From assembly GCA_021234155.1 (NCBI GenBank), contig JAJEKV010000084.1, positions 1,302,001 through 1,366,000 of the forward strand: a stretch of 64,000 nt of DNA, read 5' to 3'. This DNA is from Isoetes taiwanensis. Its lineage: Eukaryota; Streptophyta; Lycopodiopsida; Isoetales; Isoetaceae. Shown here in pieces: positions 33,101 to 46,309 of this stretch. Position 1 is the first letter of the stretch, and each line of letters starts with the position of its first letter. The notes below the pieces were generated by a model. It was not told where the DNA came from, did no database searches, and saw nothing but the letters and a program-made list of their open reading frames with translations. The position numbers and the translations under genes are program-made.

Positions 33101-33822
33101 GGCATATTTCAGCATATACCTAAAATATGCCGGAAACCCATATGAGCAAGGGTTTGCCCCCTAAGGGCAACCCAAAAAGGGCATTTTTAAGCACCAATTC
33201 AATACTTTGAGAAAAAATACAGTCTCGCTTTTCTCCAAATAATTGCCCATGCATATAAAGGATGATTTTATGATGCGCTCTAGATGCACAACATAATAAG
33301 CAGGCTTGTTCATTTGACAATGGGCACTCAGTTCATAAGAATGGATTATTAATATGTAGATTCTGCACATTTTCATGCTTTTAAAGCTGCATAGAGCTAG
33401 GAATAAGCTGCTGGAAGTTTTGAATATGGCTTCAGGGCTAACTGTATGGCAATGCCTCAGGTTTTTAAGGGGTATATGGGTTGATTTCTAATCTTTGCTG
33501 ATAGAAAACCAGGCTGATATAACAGTTTGACCACGGGCCTTTCCTTTGTTTTAAAATGCCTTGTTATTTATGAAGGACTGCAGGATCTAGTGTTTAAAAG
33601 TTTCTGTTGTCCAATTATGAATCTGACTTTACCCAATGTAGTGTTTGTGTTAAACAAGCAGGGTGAAGGGTGATAAACTTATAGGATCTTATATTTTGCT
33701 ACCCTTACTTGATTGCAACCATTTTGATGCTTGTGTTTGTTTTTTGGGTGCAGGTAACAGGATTCTATACTCCCTGCTATGTTTTTTCATAAATTGAAGT
33801 ATTGTCAAAGATCAAGAACTTA
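33101..33822. other. junction spacer between copies B and C
   Basis: Positions 33101-33271 are still shared with copy C's right end (40299-40444). Positions 33272-33822 are unique. About 75 bp at its end (33725-33800, ATGCTTGTGTTTG...GTTTTTTCATAA) resemble 45245-45325. No gene is seen. Confidence 0.4.
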
Positions 33823-35406
33823 TTGTTGACTAGCTGGTGCCCAAGGATGGTTGTGTCCTTGATTTCTTCTCAGCTGGTACTGCTTCCCGTGTCGCCTTAA
33901 TGCAAGGAAAGAAAAGTATTGCATTCGAGAGCCAAGGTATGCCGATTTCTTAGGGCTTTATTGGATAAGCTTGAAAGAATGGTTTGCCGAACATGGTGAG
34001 GAGACGGATGAAGAGGAGAAAGCGGAACAACGCAAATGATCTGCGAAGATCAATATAAATATTACCCGAAAAAATAGATATATCTAAGCTTGATGAAATC
34101 TTGGATCAAATGGATCGCGAGAGAGCTACGAGCAAAGGATGCGGCAGGGCGAAAAAGACTTTTAGAGTCTGAGAGAAAGGTATTGATGAGCTAGAGCCTA
34201 TGTTTCAAAAATTGGGGGCTTTAAACAAAAATTTGATGCCTACATGCCTTTCACGGACAAAGGGTCAAATTTGAATACATAGGAATCACTGAGGAACCTG
34301 TGCATCATGAGGGCGAGCCAAGTGCTACAAAAGAGCACCAGGTTGTAACCAAGAAAAAGAAGCTCTTCCATACACCAGAAATCGACTGTGGTGTCCAAAA
34401 TGCCGCATCGGCGGAAGGCAGTGCAATGGATACTGAGACGGAAGAACCCGATCCACATGTCCAAGTCCTTGCACGCGAGGCCATGCACGTAGACATCCCG
34501 GATGTAACGAGGCTATCTGAGAGATGGACACATCCCAGGTTATAAAGAGGGGCGTGGAACATGTTGCTAGGATATCTGCAGAGTTAGGTGTTGTACCTGA
34601 ATCAGTATCAAAAACCCATTGAAAGTAAATTCTGCCGCTCTGGCAAACAATTGTACACTACTATTTCTATGGAATATAATCTATAAGGGTTTGAATAATT
34701 GCACAATTTTGTGTTTTTTATTATTTTGAGTTTTGTTTCTTGTCTAAACTTTATTTGCTAGCTTGATCTTTGCTAGCACTTTCTAGGTTGATGGCCTTCT
34801 GCAGACCTCCTCTAGCTTAAGAATTCGAATCAAAAGATGTAGCTAAACAGCTCAAAATGTTCGCCGCCGCGATCTTCGCTATCACTTTCTTGTCCGTCAT
34901 CCTTATGTAGACCTGTATGGACTATGGGTGTAGCTAAGCAGCTTCAAATGTTCGCCGTCGCGATCCTGCTGAGTATTTTTACTCTTTCTAATGGACAACT
35001 CTTACTCTGAAAGGAGCTTGGGATAGCCTTATAAATGTCGAATTCGGATACATCGCTGGTTGTGGGAGAAAATCATCAAAATAAACGAAAAGTTTTACTC
35101 AGTTGCAACGACTTACGGAGTTTTATAGAGAACCAACAACCTATTTCATACTAAACGAGAATTCCAAATTTCTCTAATTAATTAACTCTTGCTTTAGAAC
35201 TGGAAGAAGGCTTCTGTGAGGCTATGAGAAATACACATGTGGCCTTGATAGATTATGATGATGAGAACGATACGGAGATATCCAATCGGACTGACATAGA
35301 ACTGATGGATAGGTGGACATGGCGAATGCTAAAGTGCTCAGTGATGTCGAGGGGAATCCATCATTTGTTAGAGAATCTCCATAAATTCTTTAGGATGAAT
35401 TTGTAA
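33823..35406 (+). pseudogene. methyltransferase-like gene 3' part, copy C
   Basis: The copy begins abruptly inside the coding region at the residues just before the motif-I-like block. It reads on through the VPKDGCVLDF equivalent, the shared frame break (about 33952), the coiled coil and the acidic tail (34300-34545 EGEPSATKEHQVVTKKKKLF). The acidic downstream exon follows at 35193-35406. Many small indels break the frame at CAG/CTG words. It lacks all upstream exons and the DUF8039-like ORF. Confidence 0.6.
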
Positions 35407-37742
35407 TAAAATATAGATCCAGCTTAGACAAATCGCCACTGCGATCGCTCTAAACCGGAACGTTAGTATTTGATAACATATATACAAATTGTTTTAATAA
35501 ATTATTTGTTTCACATGTTCATTGCCATAGCGATCCCTCTAAGCCCAGCTGTTTTTATATTCTTTTGCGTATAACTTGTTCTCTGTGTCGTCTTTCAGCG
35601 GTAGAAAAGATCGTGATGGCGATCATCACAACCTGTTAACGCGTGCTTTGAGCTACAACTAATACTTCAGTCGAAACCAAAATTGGTCATAGAGTAGGGA
35701 TGACAACGTTGACTGCAAGCTCAACTTATAATTTTGTTAAAATGAGCACCGATTGGGCATTATTGCTTCAGATGAAGGACGACTATTTACAAACTACCCT
35801 TCTAAAAGCAACCTGCAAGCTATTTCGAGCAAAATGAGAATGTGCTTTTTTTCAAATTAATGAATTGGTGCATTAGTATGTGACAAAGCAGAATGGGTGG
35901 ATTATAGAAACTCTCCATTCTTCTCCTTCTCTTTCTTCTTTTTTCTTAAAACTGCTAGTATCTCAGGCTCTTCTCAACCAAAATGCCTTTAATATTGAAG
36001 ATGTTTATAAGCATATAAGGTTTTATTAGTTGGATCCTTAGGGCACTAGTAACTAGACACTAGCTGGCAATAACTCCTAAACCCTCCTTAGTTTATAGCT
36101 TATGGGAGTTCCTTAATGGATATGATAGCCAACTTATATTTTTTCATGATGGAGACATCAGTCGTGTGCTCGTATCCAACTGAACATCACCAAGGCAACG
36201 CATCATTAGGAGGTGTGAGACGTATTCTACCACATGTAGTGGTAGACTATTGAGCCTAGCTCACTATGGCACCCAATAGACTCTACACACCAAGGGTCCA
36301 GCTGCCACCAGACAAATTCCACCTTATACATTGCCGTCAACTTCCAATACCCATGACCAGCCGGGCTCCTATGTACATGATGCATATAGTTGGAAATTAT
36401 TGGGCCTAAGCTAGGAGCATCATCTATAATAGCTATTAGGTCTCTACCCTCCTTTCCTCATTCAAAAAAGTGCAAACAATGATCACCCATCATCATAGAA
36501 CATCCATAACTTGAGAAATAGTATAGATTCAACTAATCACATGCGTCTAACTTACATTTAGAGTACATTGGTTAGGGTTAATGATCAGAACCGTGAGCTC
36601 TACTAAAGATGCAACATGGTAACCTATCTGGTATGTTATTCTCTAGACGAACTACCTACTTATCGACTCCAAATACTTTCTCCTGAGCTTCTGCCCTTGG
36701 CTCTTGGCATCTCCATGACTTGCATGTAGTCTTGGATGGATGTGCTCTAATAACATGCGCTAAGCGCGGAACAATCTTGCACGTTGCCTGTCGAAGACGA
36801 TTATTGAATTAGAAGTATTGGCACAATTGAGGGTGGCTGACATAAGATGGTGCAAAGGTGGGTCTGGTCTAGTATTTGGGGCTAAATAGGTTAGGGTTGC
36901 ACATGATTCGGGCACTTTGCCCTAAAAGGATGCGTCCATGTGGCATGGCGTCAATAGGATGATTCTTCATGGAAAATAGGGCCTCCTTACCTAAAGATGG
37001 ACGAGTTATAAGAATAGCCCCCACAAACAAAAAATAATAATAATAAAACTACTATCTATCTATCTATCTATCTTTGACAAGTACAAGGTTATTGCAAAAC
37101 TTGTATTTATGCATTTATAACATAGATACTGTAGGGGAATGTCGCATTCTACCCCCCTCATCAACTTTTCAACTTTACAATTTTGTATTCACAATTTTTT
37201 TTCCATTTTTAATTAACTTAAAGATAGCTACTCCAATGGTGAATTTCTGATATATTACCTCATATCTATAACAATTTGAAGGCTATATTCGCATAGTTAT
37301 ACTAAATAAATTATATAGCCTTTGATATAGATTTAGATAGACAATATTAGAAATGTTATTAGAGTATCAAAAATCCAAAACACAACTGCTATGGGATTCG
37401 TATGCTTTGCATGATACGCTTCAAGGCCAAATGCTTCTCACTTAGTTTTTTTTGCATATGATATATCATGTTAGTATATAATGATAAGTTGTGGTTTTAA
37501 GGGTGCACGTGTTTAGAATTATTACAATTTAACTAAATTATTTTAAGAAATGAATGCCATGTTTCTCCGACGTAAGGACAGGGTGCTTCTCCCATTGCAG
37601 CCGTGAGATATGCATCATACAATGCTTAGGATGCGTGCATATCTGTACAATGCATAGGAGGTGGCTTAATATCCATAATGGCCATAGACTTAAAGTTGTG
37701 TTTCTATCATGCATACTATGTGACATGCTTTTTTAACTATAG
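35407..37742. other. non-coding stretch of the repeat unit, copy C
   Basis: Counterpart of 9034-11374. A copy-specific ATCT microsatellite at 37052-37073 replaces the AAAT run and about 20 flanking bases of the other copies. No gene is seen. Confidence 0.5.
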
Positions 37743-38985
37743 GTTGAATCCACTCCCGCTGACATTATTCGGATTGTATATTGATGAACTGGAAGGGTGG
37801 TTACAGGAAAAGGGATACGCAGGATCTAATCTAGGAGATTATGTAGTATAATTATTAATGTATGTAGACAATGTGGTAATGGTGGCAGATTCTCCAAAAG
37901 GATTGCAGTCACATCTACACAATCTGAGTTCCTTTTGCTACGCATATGAAATGCCAGTGAATTTCTCAAAAACAAAGCTAATGATATTTGGGACGATGAA
38001 GAGACCACAATTTGAGTATCAAGGGGACCGTTTGGAGATAGTAGATTGCTACAAATATCTTGGACTGGAGGTTTGCTTAAATTACAAATGGAAGGAGTGC
38101 ATTCGTTAAAGAAAATGTTATTTAATAGTTCAGACTGTTGTGTTATATAGGGCTCCTATTTGGGGACCGTCCATACACAAGAAACTATGGAATCAGGTCG
38201 AACCGGTGCTGAAAATATTTATTCAAGAAGAGCAAGGCATACGGAGGCAGATTCTATATGCAAGGAACCGTATATCTACTCCAGGATGTAGTAAACCGGG
38301 ACACATGTCGGGTTAACCACTATTATGTCGAGCTTACCACACTTTTTTGTCGAGGCGAGCCCTTTTTTTTGGTAGGGATAACCACGTGGTGGTGGCGTGG
38401 AATTGTGTTTTGGCATGCTGATCTTTGAATAAAACTTGTAATCAGCTTCTTGAACGGTTTAAATCGATGCAAATACCATAGGAATCGCCTTGCCAACCTC
38501 TAAAAACCTCATTCTATCAAGAGACGAGATGATTTGAACACGGATCAAGTGAAAAAACATGCAAAAACCGTTGTCTTTTGAGCTTGGCTGGGCGGAAAAT
38601 GGTTACCCCGGACATGTGTCTAGGTTAACCACATCACGGATAGATTTCGGCCATCCTATATGCAATCCTTCTAGTAAAAAACAGGTCTTCTTCCTTTGGA
38701 AGCGAAAGCCCTGTGCATGACAATAAATTTTGTCAAGAGAATCAATGAAATGGATCACAACGGGGTGCCTGAAAGGCTCTAGAATTTTCCCGTTCCAAAG
38801 AATGGTTTTATGATGTGCTGGAATGGGCAAACAGATGGGGCATAACAAGAGAACCTGGCCAGATTCTGATGTAAGTGTCCAAGACTTGGTTCAAGAAAAA
38901 ATGGTGAAAAAAATATGGGAAAAGTATGGCTCTAGAATGCCTTTTTATCGGAGCGATGTAAATCCCATGCTCATATGGCCAGGAT
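37743..38985 (+). mobile_element. LINE RT fragment, copy C
   Basis: Same RT fragment (LMYVDNVVMVADSPKG, VNFSKTKLMIFG) with the shared MITE. It has an extra TAA just before the YVDN block (37849-37851 region). The LINE runs on to about 38985 and then joins directly to PARC6 intron sequence. Relative to copy B, about 930 bp (30870-31798) are missing, including the zinc module and the small two-exon gene. Confidence 0.8.
38264..38655. mobile_element. Mutator-like MITE, copy C
   Basis: Same site and target duplication (CTATATGCAA at 38254-38263 and 38656-38665) as copies A and B. It is slightly shorter (392 bp) through small deletions. Confidence 0.8.
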
Positions 38986-39021
38986 ACAACTCTATACCAC
39001 GAAGTTACCAACAAGAACTAC

Positions 39022-40298
39022 CTTAAAGCTCCGGGGAGCCCCATTTCGAAGCTCGATTCACGGGGTGTCGGGGGCATACTCGAGTGGTCTAAGGTCCAAG
39101 CTGGTGCCATTTCTTCTAAAAGAGGCCTCAATGCTTTAACTCTTCTCTCAATAGCATGTATAAAAAGAAAATATTTACTTTGAAATATGGAAAGATTCTT
39201 TGCCCCTTTTCAAGATCATATGTGCCTACACCAAAGCTTCAAAGCCCTTGCCTATGCCTCCCTTTTCAAAACAATTCCTTGCCAAAAGAACATTGTATCT
39301 GAAGTTGTATCGTGAGATATATATAAAGTTGGAAAAAGAGCTATGGCTAGAAGTGTGCCTTTGATAGTGCCATGACAAGCATAATGTCGTATATAGAGTG
39401 CGATTACGCTTTTAGCTTGTAACAAAGCGACTTCTTCCAACTTAAGGACAATATCTTTCTCATTGACCTACATAAATTAAAACGATTGTAATTTCCTAAG
39501 AAAATAAGACTTTGATGGTGATAAAGGGAGCACCACGGATAATACTTGTTGCAACAAAGCAAGGGTTTGTGGTAGCCAAGCCCATGAGAAAGACATAAAT
39601 TGTTTTGAACATCCATTCGTATAATTTTCATGCTCATTTATGCCCATAAGTTTTGCCTTTACATCTTCGAGTTCCTGGAGCAAATAACGTATCGGCATTA
39701 GAAATTGCAGAAATTGACAATTTCATACAACCCTTTATCATTCTCTGGACGGGACAGAGTACACTCTATAATGGTTAATTTGGAACAACAAATTGTATAT
39801 AATTACCTGCGGGAAGGCACAGCTGTAATGGAATAGGCTTCATCCATAACCGAAGACTTAAGTTCGTCATAGGCCTTCTTGATTGTATCCATGGAGGCAC
39901 CATCCCCGAGCCCTAGCATCTGCAGTAAAAAATCATAAGTTCGGTGTGTTTAACAGCTTCTTCTATACATATATTTGTTTCTTACCTGATAGTAGCTCAC
40001 TGGAAGTGTTAACATCTCAGAACCCCATATTCCTCCGTTCTGACTATTTACGTGCCTCTGCGTGAAAGCCCCTTAGTTAGAAGCTGAGATTGATTGTTAT
40101 TTTCACACAATTCTGATAATAATTCGGCAGCGTAAGGCCTCGTCCTTTGTGAACTGTGAATAAACAAGGAGCTGCAGCTGCCGGTTAGCCAGTTTGCACA
40201 GCGGCCACCCAGCAACAGTGGCGACCGCCAATTTACGGGCAACAATAGGTTTGTAGCAGTTTCTAGCATATTCTAGGCATATTTCAGCATATACCTAA
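39022..40298 (-). pseudogene. PARC6: PARC6/CDP1 gene fragment, copy C
   Basis: Same exons as copy B (31834-33100). The donor after the second exon is intact here (CGCAG|GTAATT near 39807), whereas copy B reads CGCAT|GTAATT. The block LEEMAPAWTL is damaged by CAG/CTG-context differences. The WAWLPQTLALLQQ block (about 39545-39600) is intact. A short deletion removes part of exon 1 (after CVKA in the plus-strand sense, near 40068). It ends within the same gene region as copy B and cannot encode a full protein. Confidence 0.75.
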
Positions 40299-40605
40299 AA
40301 TATGCCGGAAACCCATATAAGCAAGGGTTTGCCCCTTAAGGGCAACCCAAAAAGGGCATTTTTAAGCACCAATTTAATACTTTGAGAAAAAATACAGTCT
40401 CGCTTTTCTCCAAATAATTGCCCATGCGTATAAAGGATGATTTGTAGATGGTCATAGTGCCTCTGGAGCAAGAAAGCCTTCAGGGCACTCAACAATCGCA
40501 AAAAAATAAGCTTCGCTTTCGGCCAATGTCAATGTACATAAAATACATCTGCTTTTAGCTTGAAGTATTATTTCTGCTTCAGGGTACGCGATAAAAGGTG
40601 AAGAA

Positions 40606-40621
40606 GATCGCCATTGCGATC
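40606..40621. repeat. isolated GATCGC-N4-GCGATC palindrome
   Basis: GATCGCCATTGCGATC lies outside the shared unit, about 160 bp past the end of copy C homology. It matches the arms of the motifs in the unit but has a different central tetranucleotide. Confidence 0.6.
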
Positions 40622-41039
40622 TTTTCTACCATGACTACGAAGAGTGAAGTATGGACAAAAACATGTATAATTCAACTATTACAACATATAAAACAATTAG
40701 AACAAATGCCAGACAAGAACTGAATTCTTTGAAGCATAGCAAACATGAATACAAACTCAGCTTCACATGTAGGGAAATTGTAAGAAATATATTATTGCAA
40801 AGAAAATATTACAACGCGTACCCCAACATAGTAGAGTGGCAAGACTGGCACACACCTACTAAAACTAGATAAATAATATTATTTGGCGCCTACATCTTCT
40901 TTTAAGAGATTATGGTCCTAAATGATATCCTCTATGATCTATATATGTATCTTTTATATCAGCGGTCTAAGCCCGTTCAATCTTCCTTTCGCTCTCCTTT
41001 AGGGATAGGTTCTGTACGCACGAAATCTAAATTCCTGAC

Positions 41040-41290
41040 GTATAAAGTTAAAAAATACATTTTTTTTGAAAAATACGTATTTTACGTATTTTTTAGTTCT
41101 TGGAAAAAAAGGAAAAATTTACGTCTGCTGTGAAACCTTCATTTTTCGCGTCTGTGAAAGTTTCAGCGTCTACAAACGACAAATGCGTCTGTGAAAAAAA
41201 AATCGGCGTCTGTAAACCTTACAGATCTAGCGACGCGAAAGTTTTAACGTCGCGATCTGAAAAAAGAATGCAGCATCTGCTTGATTTTCT
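41040..41290. repeat. GCGTCTGTGAAA-word cluster, left
   Basis: Repeated words of the form GCGTCTGTGAAA / GCGTCTRYAAAC and ACGTATTTT in A/T-rich sequence. A comparable cluster lies at 45600-45850. Confidence 0.4.
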
Positions 41291-42084
41291 ATTGGCCCTT
41301 TATTTTTTACGCAAATAACCATGTTTTGAATTTTGCGGGGCAAATCCAATGGATTATGGTAAAGGATTATGAGACCTTCACTTTTTATTTAAAAAAAAAC
41401 ATCAAGTATGTTAAACAAAAGGAAAACAAAACGTTTTTCTACAAAAAATTGAGGGCTTGCCTTTATGCCTTTAGGTTTTGCTGGGCGTAAGTATAGGCGG
41501 AAGCGGCTACTACCCGATGCGGACTCAAAAGGTGAGTTGTTTTGCACATTTACGCGGCATGTACATTTCCTTGCTATATCTGGATCAGAAAAGCTTAATG
41601 AATCCGATTTCTTTAAGCTGGCTTCTTCTCTCTTCGGGAATGGGTTTTAGACCTGGCACTGCTTGGGATGGGAAGGAAGAAAGGGGATGTAACAAAGCGA
41701 CCATTAGAAAAGCGAGGAAGAAGTAGAAGGCCTCGAAAGAAGATCTTTTGATTTTCATGCTACTGCCGGGAAGCCCAAGCACGGTTATATGGATTTTCAC
41801 CGCTAACAAAGGGCGGCCAAGATTGATGGGTTGGAAGCATCCCGATTCGTGGATAAGATGCATCTACCTATTCTTCAAGAGAGGCGAGAAATGATATTTG
41901 AGAACCGTCTTTGTGATAACAACTTAGAAAGGAGCTGGTTTTGGATATGCAACATCTATACAAGTGGAGCATGATGTGAGATCTAAAACCTACAAGACTA
42001 ATCAGGTTTGATTTACATAATTTAGTATTGCAAAATGAGAGTCTAGAGCTTGATCGTACCATCTCTCTTTAACCCTTTCGCCTT

Positions 42085-42425
42085 AGAATTACCTTTTGAA
42101 ATTCCTAGTTCTATATTTTAAGTGCATAATGAAGCCGCAGTTGACGCCAGTCTTCTTTGTTTCGCTTATGTTAAATCTTCCTTATATTTGGAAGGTTCTA
42201 CCTCTTATTGATGCTTGTCACGGCCCAGGGTTTGAAGTGGTTTTAGTTTTGACCAACATATGTTGCTCCTTATTTTAAAGAAATCCATCTCTTACTTGCT
42301 CGGGATGCTTTAGAATAACTTCTTGGAAATTCCTGGATTACGTATTTTTATGCATAATGAAGCATGGGTGTGAGAATTTTCTTTGTTTATGTATGTTAAA
42401 TCTTTATGTTTGAATGTTCTTTTAA
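42085..42425. repeat. two-unit decayed direct repeat
   Basis: About 110 bp at 42085-42195 recur at 42315-42425: AATTCCTRG..., then TGCATAATGAAGC, TTCTTTGTTT and TATGTTAAATCTT in the same order. Spacing is about 230 bp. Confidence 0.55.
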
Positions 42426-45400
42426 TATAGATACAGCCCACATATTTGTGCCCACTTATTATTATTTTAAATTATGCGAAACGGGGATCGGATGCATGGA
42501 AGACCTACACATATCTGTATTTAGATTATTTTATGCATCTTGACATCGCTGACTTGTAATCATGAATATCTTTCCTCCATATCCTTATGTAAAATAGATT
42601 TGGTGAAAGGCTTTGTCTTGGTAGACTCCATAGCTTACAGTAGCAAGTTGTTACCCTTCTCGGGCGGCTAATAGCTTATGGTTTTATTACAATTAACGGA
42701 GTTCTCCTCGATTTCTTTTATGTGGTTTGTCTTTTGGGAGCTTGGTTTCTTCATATCCTCACGATATGAACTTGGTTTGTCTCTAAACAATGTTTTCTAA
42801 TGTTTGTTGTAAGATCTATGTTATAAGATCACGAAAACTTTGAGATCTTAAAAAGTTTTGTAGATTTAGAGGTTGGAACCACGAAGGTGTTTTATTTTCA
42901 AAATGGTTCTATGACATCACTTGACTTTGATATATTCTATGTGCTACTACGAAAAGTAAAATTATATCATTTTTGGCGAGTCATATTATTCCTTTTGCAT
43001 AAATACACATTTTTCGTATTTTTAGGGAACATATTCTTTTGGATTCCTTTTTGCATTTGTTCTTCTAATAAGCGGAGATACAACCTTCCAAAAGTGCATG
43101 TGTCTTCATTATAAACCATAGTGTAAAGTAGTTTGTGCAAATTACTTTTTTCATTGTATCTGAAATCACGATAGTTTAAGAAATATTTACCTGCATGAAT
43201 TTGTTCAAATCTTGGCCTAGAAAGTGGAATTACACCTATCCATTTTCTCATTTGCTAAAATGAGTCTTTTAAAGTTACCGTTTTGATGGTAAAAGGCTAA
43301 AGAAATGCGGTTTTCGGGCTTTAAGTTTTTTTTAATTATAAGTAATGAGAAATGCATGTACACTTCAATCACAGAGACGGTAACACTTTATTATTTATGT
43401 GGCGGAATGAACATGGTAAAATGTTGGCACCATCGCAAATTGATGTATAGAAACTTGGCAAAAATTGTGTCTGAGAGGGGCCTCAATGCTCATGATGGAT
43501 TAAAGACTTTCGCTTGAGAATCCAGTAAGTAGTAATTGGCATTCACAAAAGCTTATTTTATAGGATTTAATGACTCCATGGTACATAGTATACTTAGGTA
43601 AATAAAAGAATTAAATATGGTTTGAAACATGAAAATAATTAAATTTTTGTGATTTTATAAGGCTTTTTATTAAGTATGTAAATGACTATGGTAGGTATGT
43701 AGAAGCATGTCAAAGTTGAGGAGTCGATGTGGAAGAAAGGAAAGACCAATGGTTAAGCTTCGGATATGTGTCTGTGAGGATGCTACTTGGTAACATTATG
43801 GTGCTTTAACATCAAGACATGTAGTAGATTATGCACGGGGCTGAAATTTGGGAATACATGTATAAATTTGCATGTTAATACAGGGGAAAAAAGACCTTAA
43901 AATAAGTACATTTATATTGCTATATTAGAAACATTTGTACCTTAGAAAAGGTTGCATTATAATCAAAAAATTTTTAGAGGCGATTGGACTTCACATTGTA
44001 GAGCTTTGTTTACTCAGTCGGCCGGAGAAAGCTGCAGCCACATCATCTTCATGATTATCTCACGGAAGAGGTTAGTATAGTCCTATTCTTCTTTGAAGCG
44101 TGAGCCATCGCGATTCAGGGTTAAAGTAGCCGGTAGGTCTATATGGAAGGATGGGCTTACGAAGATCATACGTCCTTGCTGTCTTGAGATCAATTATGGA
44201 GAGAATTTGGGCTTCTGAAAGATCACGAAATTCCCTTTACTTTGTGCGGGATCAATCGGTCCATAATCCTTTGATGGCGGAGAGATGGGAAGAAAAGAAA
44301 GGAAGAAAGATCTCTGAGGCTTGAAGCATGTAGGCTGACCAAGTATTTACGCAAATCCCGATTGGGCTGGAGCAGCACTTCGAGGTTCTATTTGATTAAG
44401 CATTTTCTTGCTTGGTAAACTTAGGCATTGATGTCTTGAGTTAGATTATTCTTTAAAATTCATCTGCTTTATCATGAGATATGATGAGTACGTATAATAT
44501 GATGGCGGGGAAAATGACTTAATATTACTTGAGAAATGGAAGATCTGATAGCTTGATGCTTAAGTTTTAAACTTGTAATATCTTTATGACAAGGTTTATA
44601 CTTAAATCTTAATGCATGCTGAAATTACTTCTATAAAGCTAATAGTTAATGTAAAGCGATGGAATTATAGAAGCTGGCGAGAAAATGCATAGGAATATAG
44701 CAGGGATAGGATGTTTCTTTCATCATAGGAGATAGTAAGTCATACATAATATAATGGCCAAGGAAGGATCTAAGGTGTTTTAATAGTAATATGAGATAAA
44801 CTAGTTGAATCTTAAGTTCTTATACGAAACATGCCAATGTTTGGTATATGATATAAAGGAATCCGGAATTGCTCTCCCCACTTGAAATTAATCAGGGCAT
44901 CGCATAATGGGAAAAGTTAGAGATATAAGGTTATATGTTGACATATAATTATGGCCCCGGATTTTCTTGGATTTATATGGATATGCAGGCGTCCAACCTA
45001 TGGATCCATATGCTTATTGCACGATATAAGCACTCCCACTTTGATATAGCATAGATAGGTTATGAATCTAATGAATGATGTGATGCTTAGAATAGCATTA
45101 AACACTAGTGAAGCCCATTTTGCTGCCACAGTTTTTATGCTTAGTATTACTTCCATGATATATTTGTGAAGCAAGCGAGGGGTGGAGGGGCATAAAACTT
45201 CAAAAGTCCATGACACTGCTTGCCCTGGGCATAGCACGTACTACTAATGCTTGTTTTTGTTGTTTTTGGGTCGCGAGTAGCAGGACGACTTTTACTCCAC
45301 CTTTATGTTTTTTCATAATAGTCATATATGTGACTCTTTGTCTTATGTTTATTGTTGTTTAGCTGCATATATAAGATTTGTTGAAGATTTCATGTCACAT

Positions 45401-45599
45401 GATGTATTTAGAAATATTTTGAGTTACAATAAAAAAATTGTTGTTAGCTTATATGGAAAAAGCGTAGCAGTCATGGCCTTGTTGTTTATTATCACCTACT
45501 TAAATACAAGGGCTGCTTATTGAATCGAAATTTAGTCCTTGAAAAGGTAGAACTAGATTAATCACGATATTACGATAGGTCTAAGGTTTTTTATATATA

Positions 45600-45850
45600 T
45601 ATTTGAAAACCGGCGTCACCGCAGCGATCTGGAAGAAAAATTGGCGTTTTTTTTACTGGCGTCATAAATTCATACGTATGGCACGTCTGCGTCAGCGTCT
45701 GCTTGATCTGAAGGTTTAGCGTCTTGTAGGAAAAAATTTTTGCGTTACGTACGATACTCGGTTTCCTTTGTTTAGCGTCTGTGAAAAAACTTTAAATGCA
45801 GCGAATTGAAGGTTAAAATAGAAATCTTCCTGGCGAATTTTTTCTTGGTA
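45600..45850. repeat. GCGTCTGTGAAA-word cluster, right
   Basis: Contains GGCGTCA, GCGTCAGCGTCTG and GCGTCTGTGAAAAAA words, like 41040-41290. The two clusters bracket about 4.3 kb. Confidence 0.4.
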
Positions 45851-46309
45851 TTTTTTCGTTTTATACGGCAAATGTGCGTATCATACAATTCATATGTATT
45901 CCATATAAAGCATTATATGGCGTGGTGAACTATCCTGCTCTCTTGGCGCTTAACCATCTAACATCGTGCACAAAGGCGTGGTAACTCATTATATTTCCTT
46001 CCACATAGGTGCTCAGAGCTAATTACCGTTCAAGCTCTGCATATTACTTAGCGTCGTGCAAAGCTTGATCACTTTGAACATGACAACTTTTCTATGACTT
46101 ATAACTGCGTTACCTCTTAAAGGTGGGGAAACTTACTCAGGCTTATGCCATGTGTTGGCCCTAAACAAGATTGATCTTTGAGGGCAGCGTCATTTTCAAG
46201 GTGGGAGAATATGATGTTCGCTATAAGCCTTTTGGGTACCGGCCACATGACACATCACTATATGAACAATTAATGAATTGCGTGGTATTCGCAAGCTAAA
46301 GGTAACTAT

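Larger units (their letters stand above)
40299..46309. other. AT-rich gene-poor region
   Basis: Unit homology stops at about 40444. The only short frames lack recognisable domains. It contains the palindrome GATCGCCATTGCGATC (40606-40621), repeat blocks at 41040-41290, 42085-42425 and 45600-45850, and a ~75-bp segment at 45245-45325 resembling the B/C junction spacer. I see no supported gene. Confidence 0.45.
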
